Origin: Cycas panzhihuaensis
Taxonomy: Eukaryota > Cycadophyta
Length of the DNA: 64,000 bases
Assembly: GCA_023213395.1 (NCBI GenBank)
Contig: CM041465.1
Location: 41,175,741-41,239,740, forward strand
Direction of reading: 5' to 3'
In this document: positions 36,531 to 47,385 of the stretch, piece by piece
Layout: each line of letters starts with the position of its first letter
How positions within the stretch are numbered: the first letter of the stretch is position 1
Position numbers and translations under genes: made by a program
The notes under the pieces: generated by a model
Database searches by the model: none
What the model was told of the DNA's origin: nothing
What the model saw: the letters and a program-made list of their open reading frames with translations, nothing else

Positions 36531-38384
36531 TCATTGTGATGGTTTAATAGGTTTCTTAAGACCTTCTTGTATCTTAATAGTCTTAAGGGCCAAGCATCTA
36601 GCTATGGTAGAATCACACATTATTTCCCTCATTTTAAGGACCTCAATATGCACCTCAAGATGTATGGCATTCACAAAGATATCCCTCTTCAAATCTTTAG
36701 GTAATGTGATCTTCATAGAGTGAAGAAGGTCATGAAAGTGCCTATTAAAGTTGTGTTTCATCTCCTTGTGACCTTGTTTAAGTGAGAGAAAAGCCTTTAT
36801 TATGCTCTCAAAAGGAAGAGTGATGTCAAAAAATTTTACGAACTCATCCACAAGCTACTAGAATGAATGGATAAAGAGGGCAGAGAGGTGATAAAACCAT
36901 TTAAGGACATCTCCTTGTGAGGAATATGGAAAAAGTTTCATTAAATTGTGGTTATAAGCCCAATAATTAATACATGGCATGGAGAAACTCCTGACATATT
37001 TAGTTGGGTCTTATGATAAAGTCCCATCAAACTTGGGTACCTTAGGGAGATGAGGTGGCAAGTTGGTCCTTAATGCCTCAATAGATAAAGGGGTTGACAT
37101 ATAGTCAATGAAGGGGCAAACCATTGGTTGAGCTAATGAGTCAACGAGAGAAGAAGGAAGAGGTAGACATGGATACCCAAATACCCCTTGGGAGGTTTGA
37201 CCATAAGAGGGATATGGATTCCCTCCCACTTTATGGGAAGGAGTTGAGAAAGAGGTGAATGGGAAAGAGGGACCCATTCCCCCTTGAGGATATGACCCTT
37301 GTTGAGAGGGGACTTGAGAAAAGGAGCCTTGGGGAGGAGTCAATCCTCCTTGCAAAGGTATCATGTGTGAGGTTGCATATAAAGACAAAATGGATGGGTA
37401 TGGAATGAGATTTTTCTCAAATGGGCCACTTGTAGGAGGTGTGAGACCATATAGGTGGAGGGAGTCCACCCCATAAATAAGAAGGGGGTTTCCCTTTCTA
37501 TACCCCCATGGTTGGGATGTATATCCAGGGGGTAGATAAAGAGAAGGGTCCCTAGATTAAGGTTGAGAACACATGGGGATATGTTCCATATAGCTTGAAG
37601 GAGGAGGACATGAAGGTCCCCAAGGTCAGGTAAAAGAAGGATGAACCATAGTCAGTTAAGGCGTGGTTACTTAACTAGGAGGATGTATACTTAACCTGAT
37701 TTAGGAGGTGAGTATACCTTATGTGGTCCCTAAAGTGTTAGGGATGCACAAGGAAGAAGAGACAATAGGGGATGGCCCTGTCATAGGTATCAATGTGGAG
37801 TGGAAAGAATAAGGAGGCATAAATAAGGAAGAAAAAGGCACTACACTATATAGGATACATTCCAACTACTTTGGGGATAGTTGGAGGCTTGTAGCCTGGA
37901 AGCATTAATGCAATGCTTTAACAACATCTGTAAGAAGGGTTCCTACTTGTTCATATAAGGTAGAAGGATCCTCACATAAAGTAGACCCCGTAGGTCAATC
38001 TTCATAGGTATTATCACTGAGGTGGTGATATCCTATAGAAGATGATACCCCCACATCATGCATGGGGACATGATGGAATCTTAGGTGTTCCTGATCACCT
38101 AGATGAAAGATAGGGTCATCACCCTCTTAGGTGGGACCCTAGAAGAAGGTTGCATGTTGTTATTAGGCTTTGAAAATGTAGGCATGATAAACCCATTCCA
38201 AAGAATATCCTTCCATGGATGATTCAGAATTGGACAAGGGAAGAGGATAATAAAGGTTTCTTCTAAAGTGGGAGGAACACCTCATAAACGATGAGAAAAC
38301 CATCACATTTAAGTTCCTCCTAGAACTTTGGAAGAGAGAAATATAAGCAGAATAAAGATATTGGGGGTTTCCTAATGAATCCAA
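36531..38384 (-). pseudogene. T4: Tat-like gypsy gag relic (best preserved copy)
   Basis: Three open pieces on the minus strand. 38,384-38,163 carries the N-terminal S-x-x-S-M-E-G-Y-x-x-E-W-V-Y-H-A signature. 37,469-37,011 is a proline/glycine-rich linker ending P-K-V-P-K-F-D-G. 36,851-36,531 is a capsid segment with L-P-F-E-S-I-I-K-A-F-L-S-L-K-Q-G and L-P-K-D-L-K-R-D-I-F. The order linker, K-F-D-G, capsid is that of Ty3/gypsy Gag. Frameshifts and stops separate the pieces. T2 and T3 repeat the same order in worse condition. Confidence 0.6.
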
Positions 38385-38451
38385 AAAAATATTCCAAAAG
38401 AGAAGGGCAATAATAACATAAGGGAAATCAAAATGATTCCCTTACTAGTAG

Positions 38452-38470
38452 GTCCCCAGTATGGTTGCTA
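38452..38470 (-). other. T4 primer-binding site (Tat type)
   Basis: On the minus strand this reads TAGCAACCATACTGGGGAC, next to the LTR end ATTCCA. It matches the T1 and T3 sites apart mainly from transitions. Confidence 0.55.
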
Positions 38471-41400
38471 GTGGAATTTCACCTCTGGGGGGTCACTAAG
38501 AGGAAAGGATACCTAAGTTGACACTATAACTATATTAGGGACTTAAGGGGTTTCAAGAATAGAATAGGTCACTCACAAAGGGCATCCATATATCAAAACA
38601 TAGGTTCAAATACCTGTAAATAATGCACAAGACCTTCCCTTTTGACAAGCACTTTCTAGGAGCTAGGTTGGGAAAGGGCAACCTTGGTTTACCAAGTAGC
38701 TTGAGAGAGAACTCTCCTATTATAAAGGTGAAAGGGAGGAGAGAAAAGGCCCTCTTCTAGGAAAGAGATAAAGGGGAAAGGATATGCCCCAATAAGGTAT
38801 TGACCTATGAGGCAAGTAGAGGAAGCAGTTGGTTGAGAGGTGAGAAGGGGATTTGATATGTATGGGCACCAAATCCAAAAGGTAAGGCTATTAGAAAGTT
38901 GTGTTTGAGGTCACCTAAAGGGTATGACTTTAGGGTTTGAGCTAAAAGTGAAGGTTGCTCAACTATATTAGGAGTTTAGATGGTGTCTTTGGTTACATGA
39001 CGAAGTGGATAGAAAGGACCAAAATATTGGTTCTAGAGAGAATGTAAACAAATAATAATACTCTCTCTCTCCTATCCTCACTTTCTTTTCCTTTATTAAA
39101 ATAAGATTGATTTAAAGGAAAAAGGGGGTATATAGGAGAGAAAGAACATAAGTGATCTATGCAATCTTTCCTTGGAATGAAAGAAAGAAGATACTCCCAA
39201 CCGAATCACACTTTCCTAAATTTACCCGTATGATCATGCAGGCATGTAGAATGCAAAGGGGGTGTGGTAAGGAGAGGGAAGTCCTTTGGTTTCTTTCCTA
39301 AGAAGAAGGAAGGGAATATAGATATTCAAATTATCTTCTTATGTTCATGCAAACTGAGAAAGAAGAGCAAGATCTTTGTGTGTTTATACACGATGAAGAT
39401 GCAAATATGAGTATGTTTCTTTTATATTTCCTTTTCGTGAATGCAAATATATAAGCAAAAAGCTACAATCTTCATGCAAACACAAGCTAGTTTCTTTTCA
39501 GAAAGAAGGGGGAGGATTGAAGAAAGGAAGGGAGAGAATAGGATTAGAGAGAGTGCACCAAAAAGCAAGCTGGTTGGTGAAGCATCGCTCTCTCCTTCTC
39601 ACATTCCCTTCACTCATTGCCTCATGCTCCAAATCATGGTGGATTTTGTGGATGAAGTTGTGAGTGGGGATCCCTTACCTTCCCTAAGTATGTTATGATA
39701 ATACAAGAAACTTAAAAGGAATATAAATCCAAAAAGATGAATGTACCTCTTAACTGTAACATGATCTGACTTCCTCTACAAGAGTTGTATTTCTTGTATA
39801 AATAAAACCCTTCAACAACAAATAGATGCATGCATATACATATATGTATTGATGTATGTGTGTTCCTTACCAAGGTGAAGGTAAGTTTGCTTTATATCTT
39901 GGAAGAAAGAAATAAGATAATGCACAATTTCCCCTATGTACAATGACATTTCATAGAATTTTTTAAGGAAAAGATGGGCGTATGAGAGTGAAGAAGAGGA
40001 TAGCCTTAGAATGACTAACTCCCTTAAGTGGACCACCTCTTATGTGCTTGGATATTACATGAGTGAGTTAGATAGAGATCAAAAGCTTTAAGCAACCTAA
40101 AACCAAAATAACTTATAAGAAGTACCAAATGATACAGAGGTTGTGAAAGTTGTAAATGTTACAAATGTTATAAAAGTTATAAATACCATAACTTTTTTGA
40201 AATATGAAAAGAAAATATAAATATTATAGAAAGGGGAAGTAAATGATGAAGATTGTATTAAATAGTATATATATGGGCTGAGTGCAAGCATTGTAAGTGT
40301 TGCAAACACTACAATCAAGAGTGAGACTCTCACCCAAGGGGATTTCCTAGCTTGTAAAGGGGATATAATGTAGGAATCACAGCTCCAGCCATTTACTCCT
40401 TTTCTCCTTCTTTAAGGTATCCAAAAATCCATCTAGTTGTTAGTTAAGGAGGACCCAAGGGATTTGAAGGTGTAAACCGATAAGGAAAGGAAGGGTTTGC
40501 CCTCCTTTAGCCACTAAATAGAGACAAAATATATGCTAAAACATATAATAAATGATGTTGTTGAGTAAAACAAACTTGTTAATGGAGAAAATAGCATAAA
40601 CAAACCTATTTTTAGCTAGAAAACTGAAGCAAAACAAGTGTTACCTCATAGACAAACATGGGGAGATGGGAATCCCCCTTGTTATGTGAAGGAGGGGCTC
40701 TTGAGAAGGGAGAGAGAACCTCAAAGCTTTGGAATCTTATTGCTACTACTAGATTGAGCATAACAGAGGAATAACTTGCTTAGAGAGGTCTGGTTTAGAC
40801 CTACATATTAGGGTTTTTTCCCTTTCAAAGAGAAGTATGAGAGAAAGGATGGAAATAATAGAAGAGAGGAATTTTCTCTTTTGTTGGTGAGCTAAAAGAG
40901 ATAAAATGAGCTCAGATTTAGGATTTTATGTCCCAATTAGGGTTCTTGAGTGATTACGATTCACTCTAGGTGGGAAGATATGCTTTACCATGTGTCAATT
41001 TCATAATAAATGTAAAACTGGCCATTATCTAGCTACGGTAGTTAATAGACTATCGCCCTCTGATAAACTTTGCAGTACCACAATTATTAATGCAGTGCCA
41101 TGAATATTATCATAATGTGAGCTAAGCATAGAGAAAAATAAAAAGGATCCTAAGAGATCCCTAAAAGATGAGTCCTAGGGTGTAATGACAAGGTTTACTA
41201 GACTGATAAGGGTTTTAAAGGACCTCTAGGCAATGGTGAGGCCTCCTAAATGTGCAAAAGGGTATAAAATAGGCCCTAATGAGGGATGCAAAAATACACA
41301 AAAGGATAATTGGATAAAATGACATCTTAGAGATCATGTAAGATGCTAAACATGAGTAAAAGATGGGCTGCAGGGGCCTGCAAGTGCCCAAGAGTGCTAA

Positions 41401-41652
41401 GAAGGTGTCACAAGGAGCCGTGTGGTGCCATAGGACCATGGTCCTTAGTCATCATAGGCTAGATCACATTCATAGGTACAAAATAGGTAAGCAAACAAGG
41501 CATCAAAACTATCTACATAACAATGTCACGCTAATACAACCATAGAGAATCTCACCATATCATAAAATGAACGAGGAGAAGGGATAGAGATGTATACCTA
41601 TGCCTACTTAAGAGGCACTATCCATGTCCATTCCTAATAGCTAGGAAATACA
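38471..41652 (-). repeat. T4 5' LTR (Tat-like), about 3.2 kb
   Basis: In minus orientation it begins TGTATTTCCTAGC at 41,652, matching the other LTR starts, and ends at the primer site. It shares with T1 and T3 the GTACCACA/GTGCCATG repeat block (41,085-41,110) and the pyrimidine/purine tracts (39,060-39,130). The part at 40,130-40,190 is a short GTTATAAATGTTACAAATG-type repeat. No gene is supported. The ORFs at 39,441-39,698 (plus) and 40,333-39,812 (minus) have no recognisable features. Confidence 0.55.
40125..40195. repeat. Short repeat inside T4 LTR
   Basis: About six imperfect copies of a 10-12 base word (GTTATAAATGT, GTTACAAATG, GTTGTAAATG) in tandem. It is a minor minisatellite with no evident role. 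Confidence 0.6.
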
Positions 41653-41664
41653 TGCGGTTAGTGT

Positions 41665-42267
41665 TATGTTAAGCTTTATGCAAGATCCTAAATCTATACA
41701 TTAGTAAGCAACTAAATATATTCTATGGCATCTAAAGGGAATGATAGACTATGGGCGCTATTACAAACCTTTACTAAATTTCAAATTGATTAAGTATACA
41801 TATTTTGATTAGGTAGGTGACATCGATGATAAAATGTCTACTTGCAGAATACCTTTAGTTTAGGTTCAATAGATATTACATGGAGTACCAAAAAGTAAAA
41901 TACCATCTCTTTATCTATAGAAGAAGTAGAGTATAAAGCAACAATATTAAGTGCATGTGAAACAGTTTAGCTATATCAACTACTTCATGATCTCCAGTTA
42001 GAACAGAATGGTCCTACTAAGATTTGGTCTAATAATTAGAACACTATTAAAATGACACATAATTTGATTTTTCATGGAAGAACTAAACATATTAATATGT
42101 AATATCATTTCATTTGGGAACTTGTCTAAGTAGGAGAAATAAAGTTCGTATATTGCAGCACAAAAGATTAAACAATAGACATCTTTACAAATGTACCTAG
42201 GAAAGTTAAGATCTATAAATTTAGAGATAAGCTTGGAGTTACACATAATGAACATTATGTGAGAGAA
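41665..42267 (+). pseudogene. K2: Ty1/copia RNase H relic and polypurine tract
   Basis: The plus strand contains a decayed copia RNase H: a W-H-L-K-G-M-I-D-Y-G start (41,720), a disrupted D-x-D-D-K-M-S-T block (about 41,825), an acidic E-E/A-E-Y-like block (41,925), H-G-R-T-K-H-I-N (42,073), then T-D-I-F-T-like and L-G-V-T-H-N (42,230). It runs into GAGAGAATG, a typical copia polypurine tract, and a TGTTAG LTR start at 42,268. Only this 3' part is present; the reverse transcriptase is missing to the left. Every frame has stops. Confidence 0.65.
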
Positions 42268-42630
42268 TGTTAGTGATAATATTTATTATTTTATATTAAA
42301 GATTATACAAAGTCATTAGGACTTCTTAGTGTCACCTCTAATCGAGTACAACTAACATTGGATAAGGTAAATATTATTTTATTATTTTTAATTTGAAGAA
42401 AATGTCAGTTGAGGCGGACTCCTACCCACCTCCTAACCTTTAAATATATGGTGCATTATACACTAGTGTTTTTTAATAGCACCCTTGATTTAGAATTATC
42501 TTAAATTATTTTAATAATATGACATGATATGTATTTTGCTCTATCTCTAGTTACTACAACCACCCCATGTGATTCATGCATATTTGATTTGTATTGTAAC
42601 TTTAGTATATTATGTCACTTGTGTTAGGAA
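42268..42630 (+). repeat. K2 3' LTR (approximate)
   Basis: It begins TGTTAGTGATAAT directly after the K2 polypurine tract and probably ends near ...GGAACATTCA (42,630). It shares an ATTATTTTATTATTTTTAAT block and the CCTCC-rich middle with the K1 tail. The right end is an estimate, because the next recognisable feature is the T5 polypurine-like sequence at about 42,660. Confidence 0.45.
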
Positions 42631-42683
42631 CATTCACCATCTTTTAGCCTTTTATTTGAAGAGGTTTTACTACTAAGGGGCAA

Positions 42684-42716
42684 TGTTTCCTACCTTCTAA
42701 GAACAGGATTTGGATG
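42684..42716 (+). repeat. T5 LTR, left 33 bases before copia D insertion
   Basis: TGTTTCCTACCTTCTAAG... matches the LTR starts at 13,205 and about 16,010. It is preceded by CTACTAAGGGGCAA, as in T2. The match continues after the copia D element at 61,569, showing that D split this LTR. The last five bases (GGATG) are the target-site duplication. Confidence 0.75.
42712..42716. other. Copia D target-site duplication, left (GGATG)
   Basis: GGATG precedes the left LTR of D and is repeated at 61,564-61,568 after the right LTR, 18.8 kb away. Five bases is the normal duplication size for copia integration. Confidence 0.9.
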
Positions 42717-43211
42717 TGAAGAGAAAATATAATCGTAGAAGCAATGTGATAATAGAACTCTAAACCATACAAAGAATAAATAACAGAAACAAATCAAGCA
42801 CTCAACAAAGAACACTAAGAGATTCAGGTATAAGTATAGACCTTTTATTAATCTAAGAAATAGCTAAAGAATTATAGAGATGAATGAACCCCAACTCTTC
42901 TCCTCAACTCATTAATAACCATATCATTATACATGTGTCATTACATAAGAATATATAGATACTATATTACAAGATACCGCCTTGTGGTTTTACAATACAA
43001 TAGGCATAAACCATGGGCTAACAAAAGACCCCCATAAGACACCCAAAAAGTTTTCTCGGGGGTTCCCACCCTGAACCCCCACCTAGGGGGCCATTGGCCC
43101 CCCAAATCCCCTAGTTGAGGGCCCTACAACACATCCCCAGACCCCACAAAGGGGCTTGGGTGTAACACCTATACCCATATAATACTTGCAAAGTGTTTAA
43201 CATATCTAATA
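42717..43211 (-). repeat. Copia D 3' LTR
   Basis: 495 bases, the same length as its partner at 61,069-61,563 and clearly alignable throughout. In element orientation it begins TATTAGATATG (TA where TG is expected) and ends CTCTTCA. It is preceded in element orientation by a G-rich polypurine tract (AGTGGGGGATT). It contains a GGGGGCC-ATT-GGCCCCC palindrome at about 43,086-43,102. Confidence 0.9.
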
Positions 43212-44617
43212 ATCCCCCACTTGTTGAATACTTTACAAGAAAACCTATATACATAACTACTGAATGCCAAAATCATGAACACCTATTACAATTCTACACT
43301 ATCTAAATTTTTCTGTGCTAATAATCTTAGTCAATGAGTCTATAGTATTATCTTGTGTAGTAATCTTCTATAAGTCCACCTTGTGATCTTGAACCATTTC
43401 CCTCACAAAATGGAATTGAACATTAATATGTTTCGACCAAGCATGAAAAATTAGGTTCTTTACTAGGTAGATTGCACTTTGACTATCACAATATATCCTC
43501 ATAGCATCCTACTTAAATCCAATACCTATGCATAGTCTCTATAATGGAACTGCTTCCTTACATGTATGAGTAGCTTCCATATACTTTGCTTCTATGCTAG
43601 AAAGTGCTACAACTTGCTGTCTTTTACTCATCCAGCTGACTGTGCCACTAAAAAAGGTAAAAACATACCCACTTATAGATCTTCTACTGTTAAGATCTCT
43701 AGCCTAATCATCATCAATAAGACCTATCAGGTTTATTGTTCTACTCTCTATGGGATCTCCTTAATAGCAAATTCTATAGTCTAATGTACCTTGCAAATAC
43801 CTGAAAATCCTTTTCATAGCCACCCAATGCTCCCTGCCTAGGTTTAATATATACCTGCTAACTACTCCCACTACATGGGCAATGTCTAGTCGAGTGCAAA
43901 CCATTGTATACATCAAACTACCAATAGAACTAGAACAAGTGACACATGCCATATCTTCAACTTCTTTGTGAGTCTTTGGGTATTATTTAGCAGATAATTT
44001 TAAACTAGTAGGAAGAGGAACATTAACCATTTTACTATCTTGCAACTTGAATCATTGCAATATTGTCTCAATGTACCATCTTTGGCTAAGCCAAATCTTT
44101 TTATTTCTCCCATCCCTTTTAATCTCAATGCCCAAAATAAGATATGTAGCACTAAGGTCCTTCATCTCAAAGTGAGATGCCAATTGGTCTTTCATGAGTT
44201 AGTTCATTCCTTTATTATTACCAACTAAAAGTATGTCATCAACATATAAAACCAAATTAACAAAATGATTACCAACTTGCTTATAATAAACACAATGATC
44301 TTCTTTACTATGCATAAAGCCATCTACTAATATATGTGAAATAAACTTTTGATACCACATCCTTGGTGACTGTTTCAAGCCGTATAATGACTTCCTCAAT
44401 TTACATACCATATTCTCCTTCTCTGCAACTTCAAACCATTTAGGTTGTAACATATAAATTTCTTCCTTGAGTTCACCGTGAAGAAATGCAGTCTTCACAT
44501 CCATTTGATCGACCTCAAGGTCATAGGCAACTACTATATCTAACAAAAATCTAATTGAAGCAACTTTTATAAGAGGAGAAAATACCTCACTAAAATCTAT
44601 TCCCTTGACCTAGGAAT
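43212..44617 (-). pseudogene. Copia D reverse transcriptase (C-terminal) and RNase H
   Basis: Minus strand. Open piece 44,546-44,199 has Q-M-D-V-K-T-A-F-L-H-G, L-Y-G-L-K-Q-S-P-R and the catalytic Y-V-D-D at 44,246-44,235. It is followed by a G-S-L-M-Y-T-M-V-C-T-R-L-D-I-A-H-V-V-G block (43,952-43,761). RNase H from about 43,690 to 43,240 is recognisable only piecewise (an H-A-R-T-K-H-I-like block reads L-G-R-N-M-L), with stops and frame changes. The sequence is of the TNT1-94-like Tork type. The N-terminal half of the enzyme lies beyond the gypsy B insertion at 51,653 onward. Confidence 0.85.
44613..44617. other. Gypsy B target-site duplication, left (GGAAT)
   Basis: GGAAT here and at 51,653-51,657 flanks the two LTRs of gypsy B exactly. 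Removing B and one copy restores the D reading frame across the junction. Confidence 0.95.
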
Positions 44618-45758
44618 TGATCAGTTTCGGATCTTTAAAATACTCTAAATACTTTATTTTTCATGTAAATGGTCTTTATGTAGTAGGAAATTGCCTTAAA
44701 AAGGCTTAATAGTCCTCATTTAGTAGAAATATGCCTTTAAAAGGCTTAAAAATGTAAAAACATTATATTTCTACAAGTGTAAAAAGGTGCTATAACTGCT
44801 ACCGAGCTGTTATTAAAGTGCTACAACTACTACCAAGGTTCTATTAAGGTGCTATAATTGCTACCAAGGTGCTACCAAGGTGTTACGCAAGTGCTACTAC
44901 GGTTACAGAGTCACATTTCTGAGTTTACTTGAGTCGCTACTGAGGCTACTTCTTCTGAGAAGTCAAAAACGGAAAATAATAAAAGCAGGAATGGTTTGTG
45001 GCTCAAGCAGAACTGCTTGGCACGAAATTTGAGAAGAAGGTGCACACACGTGTCCTCTACTCATTCAAAGAGGAAAAACTCCAAAAGAAATGGATTTTCT
45101 TAAGATTTTCTAAACCGTTTTGAAAGCCGTTGGAAAACGGAAAAACAGAAATAACTCTCTCAAATGGAAACGCTTTTAAGCGAAATTTGAGAGAGGAATC
45201 TGGGGGATTAAGACATAGATTCTTGACACGAAAGAGAGGACGCCGCAGCCCAAGACGTAGCACAGAGCAAGATTCAAGGAAAGCAGCAAGAAAGTAACTT
45301 TCCGGAAGGATAACGACTCCAAGTGTGGAAAACTGCGTTGGAGAGAACACATCAGAATTTGCAGCGGATAAAACCAGTTGCAGGGATCTGGAAGGAGCCC
45401 AGAAAATCGTAGCCGTAGTCCAGAAGAGAAGACAGTAAAGTGCAGCAGTCCCAGAAGAGACGCTAGCCAGTCTTCCTCACCCAAAATGGGGTTTTTGGTA
45501 CAGAAAACCAAAAACGGCTTCACAGACTTCGAGACGGAGGTTCCAGCAAATGAGCAACAGCTCAAGAAGCGCCCAGCTCTCATTCTCTCTCTCCCAAAAC
45601 GCTGCAGTAGTCTATTGTATGCACAATAGAGCACAAACAAAGGAGTTTTTTGTAAGAAAATTCTAGAAATTTCAAATTATATGTAATAATATGTATATTG
45701 TTCTAGATTTTGTTTCAATTGGTTAAAGTTTTCACTTTCCCATTCAAGATTCAGATCA
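44618..45758 (+). repeat. Gypsy B 5' LTR
   Basis: 1,141 bases from TGATCAG to CAGATCA. It aligns with the 3' LTR (50,495-51,652) over its whole length, with scattered differences and small length changes in the GCTAC repeat block (44,770-44,910). The minus-strand ORFs at 45,350-45,057 and 45,640-45,176 and the plus ORF at 45,378-45,629 reappear in the 3' LTR and are LTR sequence, not genes. Confidence 0.95.
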
Positions 45759-45765
45759 ATATTTT

Positions 45766-45777
45766 TGGTATCAGAGC
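45766..45777 (+). other. Gypsy B primer-binding site
   Basis: TGGTATCAGAGC lies seven bases after the LTR end; complementary to initiator-Met tRNA. Confidence 0.92.
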
Positions 45778-45871
45778 TAGTTTCTTGAAACCCTTGGGAT
45801 TTTAGGGATTTTAAAGAAAAAGAAAGAAAAGAAAAGGAGAAAAATCCTCTTGCTTTCATTGTAAAAGTTTT

Positions 45872-47385
45872 ATGAAAACTAGATACCAATATCTGTTAAC
45901 GGGTGAACCTCTAACTGAGCCTCTGGAGAGAGAAAGAAAACAGCAAAGGAAAATGGCTGATCCGGAGCAGAAGATAGAAGAAAGGTTCGTGAAAATGGAG
46001 CAGAACCTCGATAGGCTGACCCAACTTGTGGCACAGCTAGTTGCAACCTCTTCTTCAACAGCCAAAGGCGTAAAGAAGGAAGAAGAAGAACCGATGAAAG
46101 AGGAGACGAATGAAGAGTTAGTGGAAGACCAACAAGAAAATGATGAAGAAGATGACAATTCGGCAGTATTCACACATCCATTCAAGGTAGAGGCAAAACT
46201 TGAATTGCCCATCTATGATGGAACGTTGGATGCTGAAAAATTAGATAATTGGCTAGACCAATTAGAGACTTATTTCTCCATTTATGGGTATAAAAACCAG
46301 CAGAAAATAACTTTTGCTAGGTTAAAATTAACTAAACATGCATTAGTTTGATGGAATGCATACATTAAATCCCATAATGTAAGTGAAATCTCTTGGCAAC
46401 AGTTTAAAATCCTCATAAAGAAGCAATTCTATCCTATTGGATATGAAGAGCAACAGAGGATTAGATGGTAATATTACCGATAGGAAAGAGGCCAAAATGT
46501 CCAAGATTACACAACAGAATTTCAAAAGCAAGCTGTTGTGTTGGGCATCTCTTTACTGGGTAAAGACATGATGCTGAAGTATATTGGAGGACTACACCAG
46601 CATATTCAGCAAGAACTTCAACTATTTGAAGTCAAATCGCTCGATGAAGCCAGCAAGAAGGCGATTGCCATAGAAAAGAGGAATAAGAAGGTTTATGCCG
46701 AAAAGAAAAGGTTTGCACCTCCAGAAGGTAGCCACAAACCTGTCCGAGGAATGAAGTTTCCAAGTAGAGTTGGACAACAATCCATTAGGGGTTTTGGCAA
46801 GATGAAACAAGCCAATAACACCCAAATCAAAATCACTTGTACTCATTGCAAGCGAGCGGGTCATAGCATAAAAGATTATTGGTTTCTACACCTAGAGAAA
46901 CGACCCAAGAACAAGGGGAAAGGTAAAGTTAAAACTAAAGGTAAAACCTTACTTAACTCTGTAAGTGATGAAAATGTTGGCAGCATTGAAGAAGCCAATA
47001 AGAAGCTGATACTCATGGCTAATGCGGAACCTGGAGACAACCATCAGCAAGTTGATCCAGAGATTAGAGAGGAGCTCTTCATGGTAAGAATCCAAGTGAA
47101 GCAAAGTATGGTTGATGCCATCTTTGATGGAGGAAGCCAAAAGAATTTAATCTCAGAAGCATTAGTAAAGAAACTGGGATTAAAAATGCATGCACATCCA
47201 AAACCATATCCTCTTGGATGGTTGCAAAAGGATTCAGAGTTGTAGGTTACTCACCAATGTAAGTTTAAATTTACAATTTCTGAAAAGTTCATTGATGAAG
47301 TTCAATGTGAAGTAGTCCCTTTGGATGTTTGTCAAGTCGTGTTTGGCAGCCCATATCTCTATGATAGAGATGGAGTTCACCACGT
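45872..47385 (+). pseudogene. Gypsy B gag, zinc knuckle and protease
   Basis: The start M-K-T-R-Y-Q at 45,872 opens a 159-residue piece: a helical N-terminus, an acidic run, then the capsid start (F-K-V-E-A-K-L-E-L-P-I-Y-D-G). A TGA at 46,349 replaces a Trp codon, and TAA and TAG near 46,470-46,484 replace Gln codons. The frame then runs open 46,538-47,245. The zinc knuckle (46,838-46,879) has its last Cys changed to Tyr. The protease active-site block reads D-G-G-S-Q-K-N-L-I. A TAG at 47,243 falls at the same codon as in copy A. A frame change lies near 47,385. All defects but the indels fit C-to-T or G-to-A. Confidence 0.9.

Noticed and set aside
45176-45640. ORFs on both strands in the gypsy B 5' LTR, up to 154 residues
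   Set aside because: The same frames recur in the B 3' LTR with different breaks, and they lie outside the internal region.
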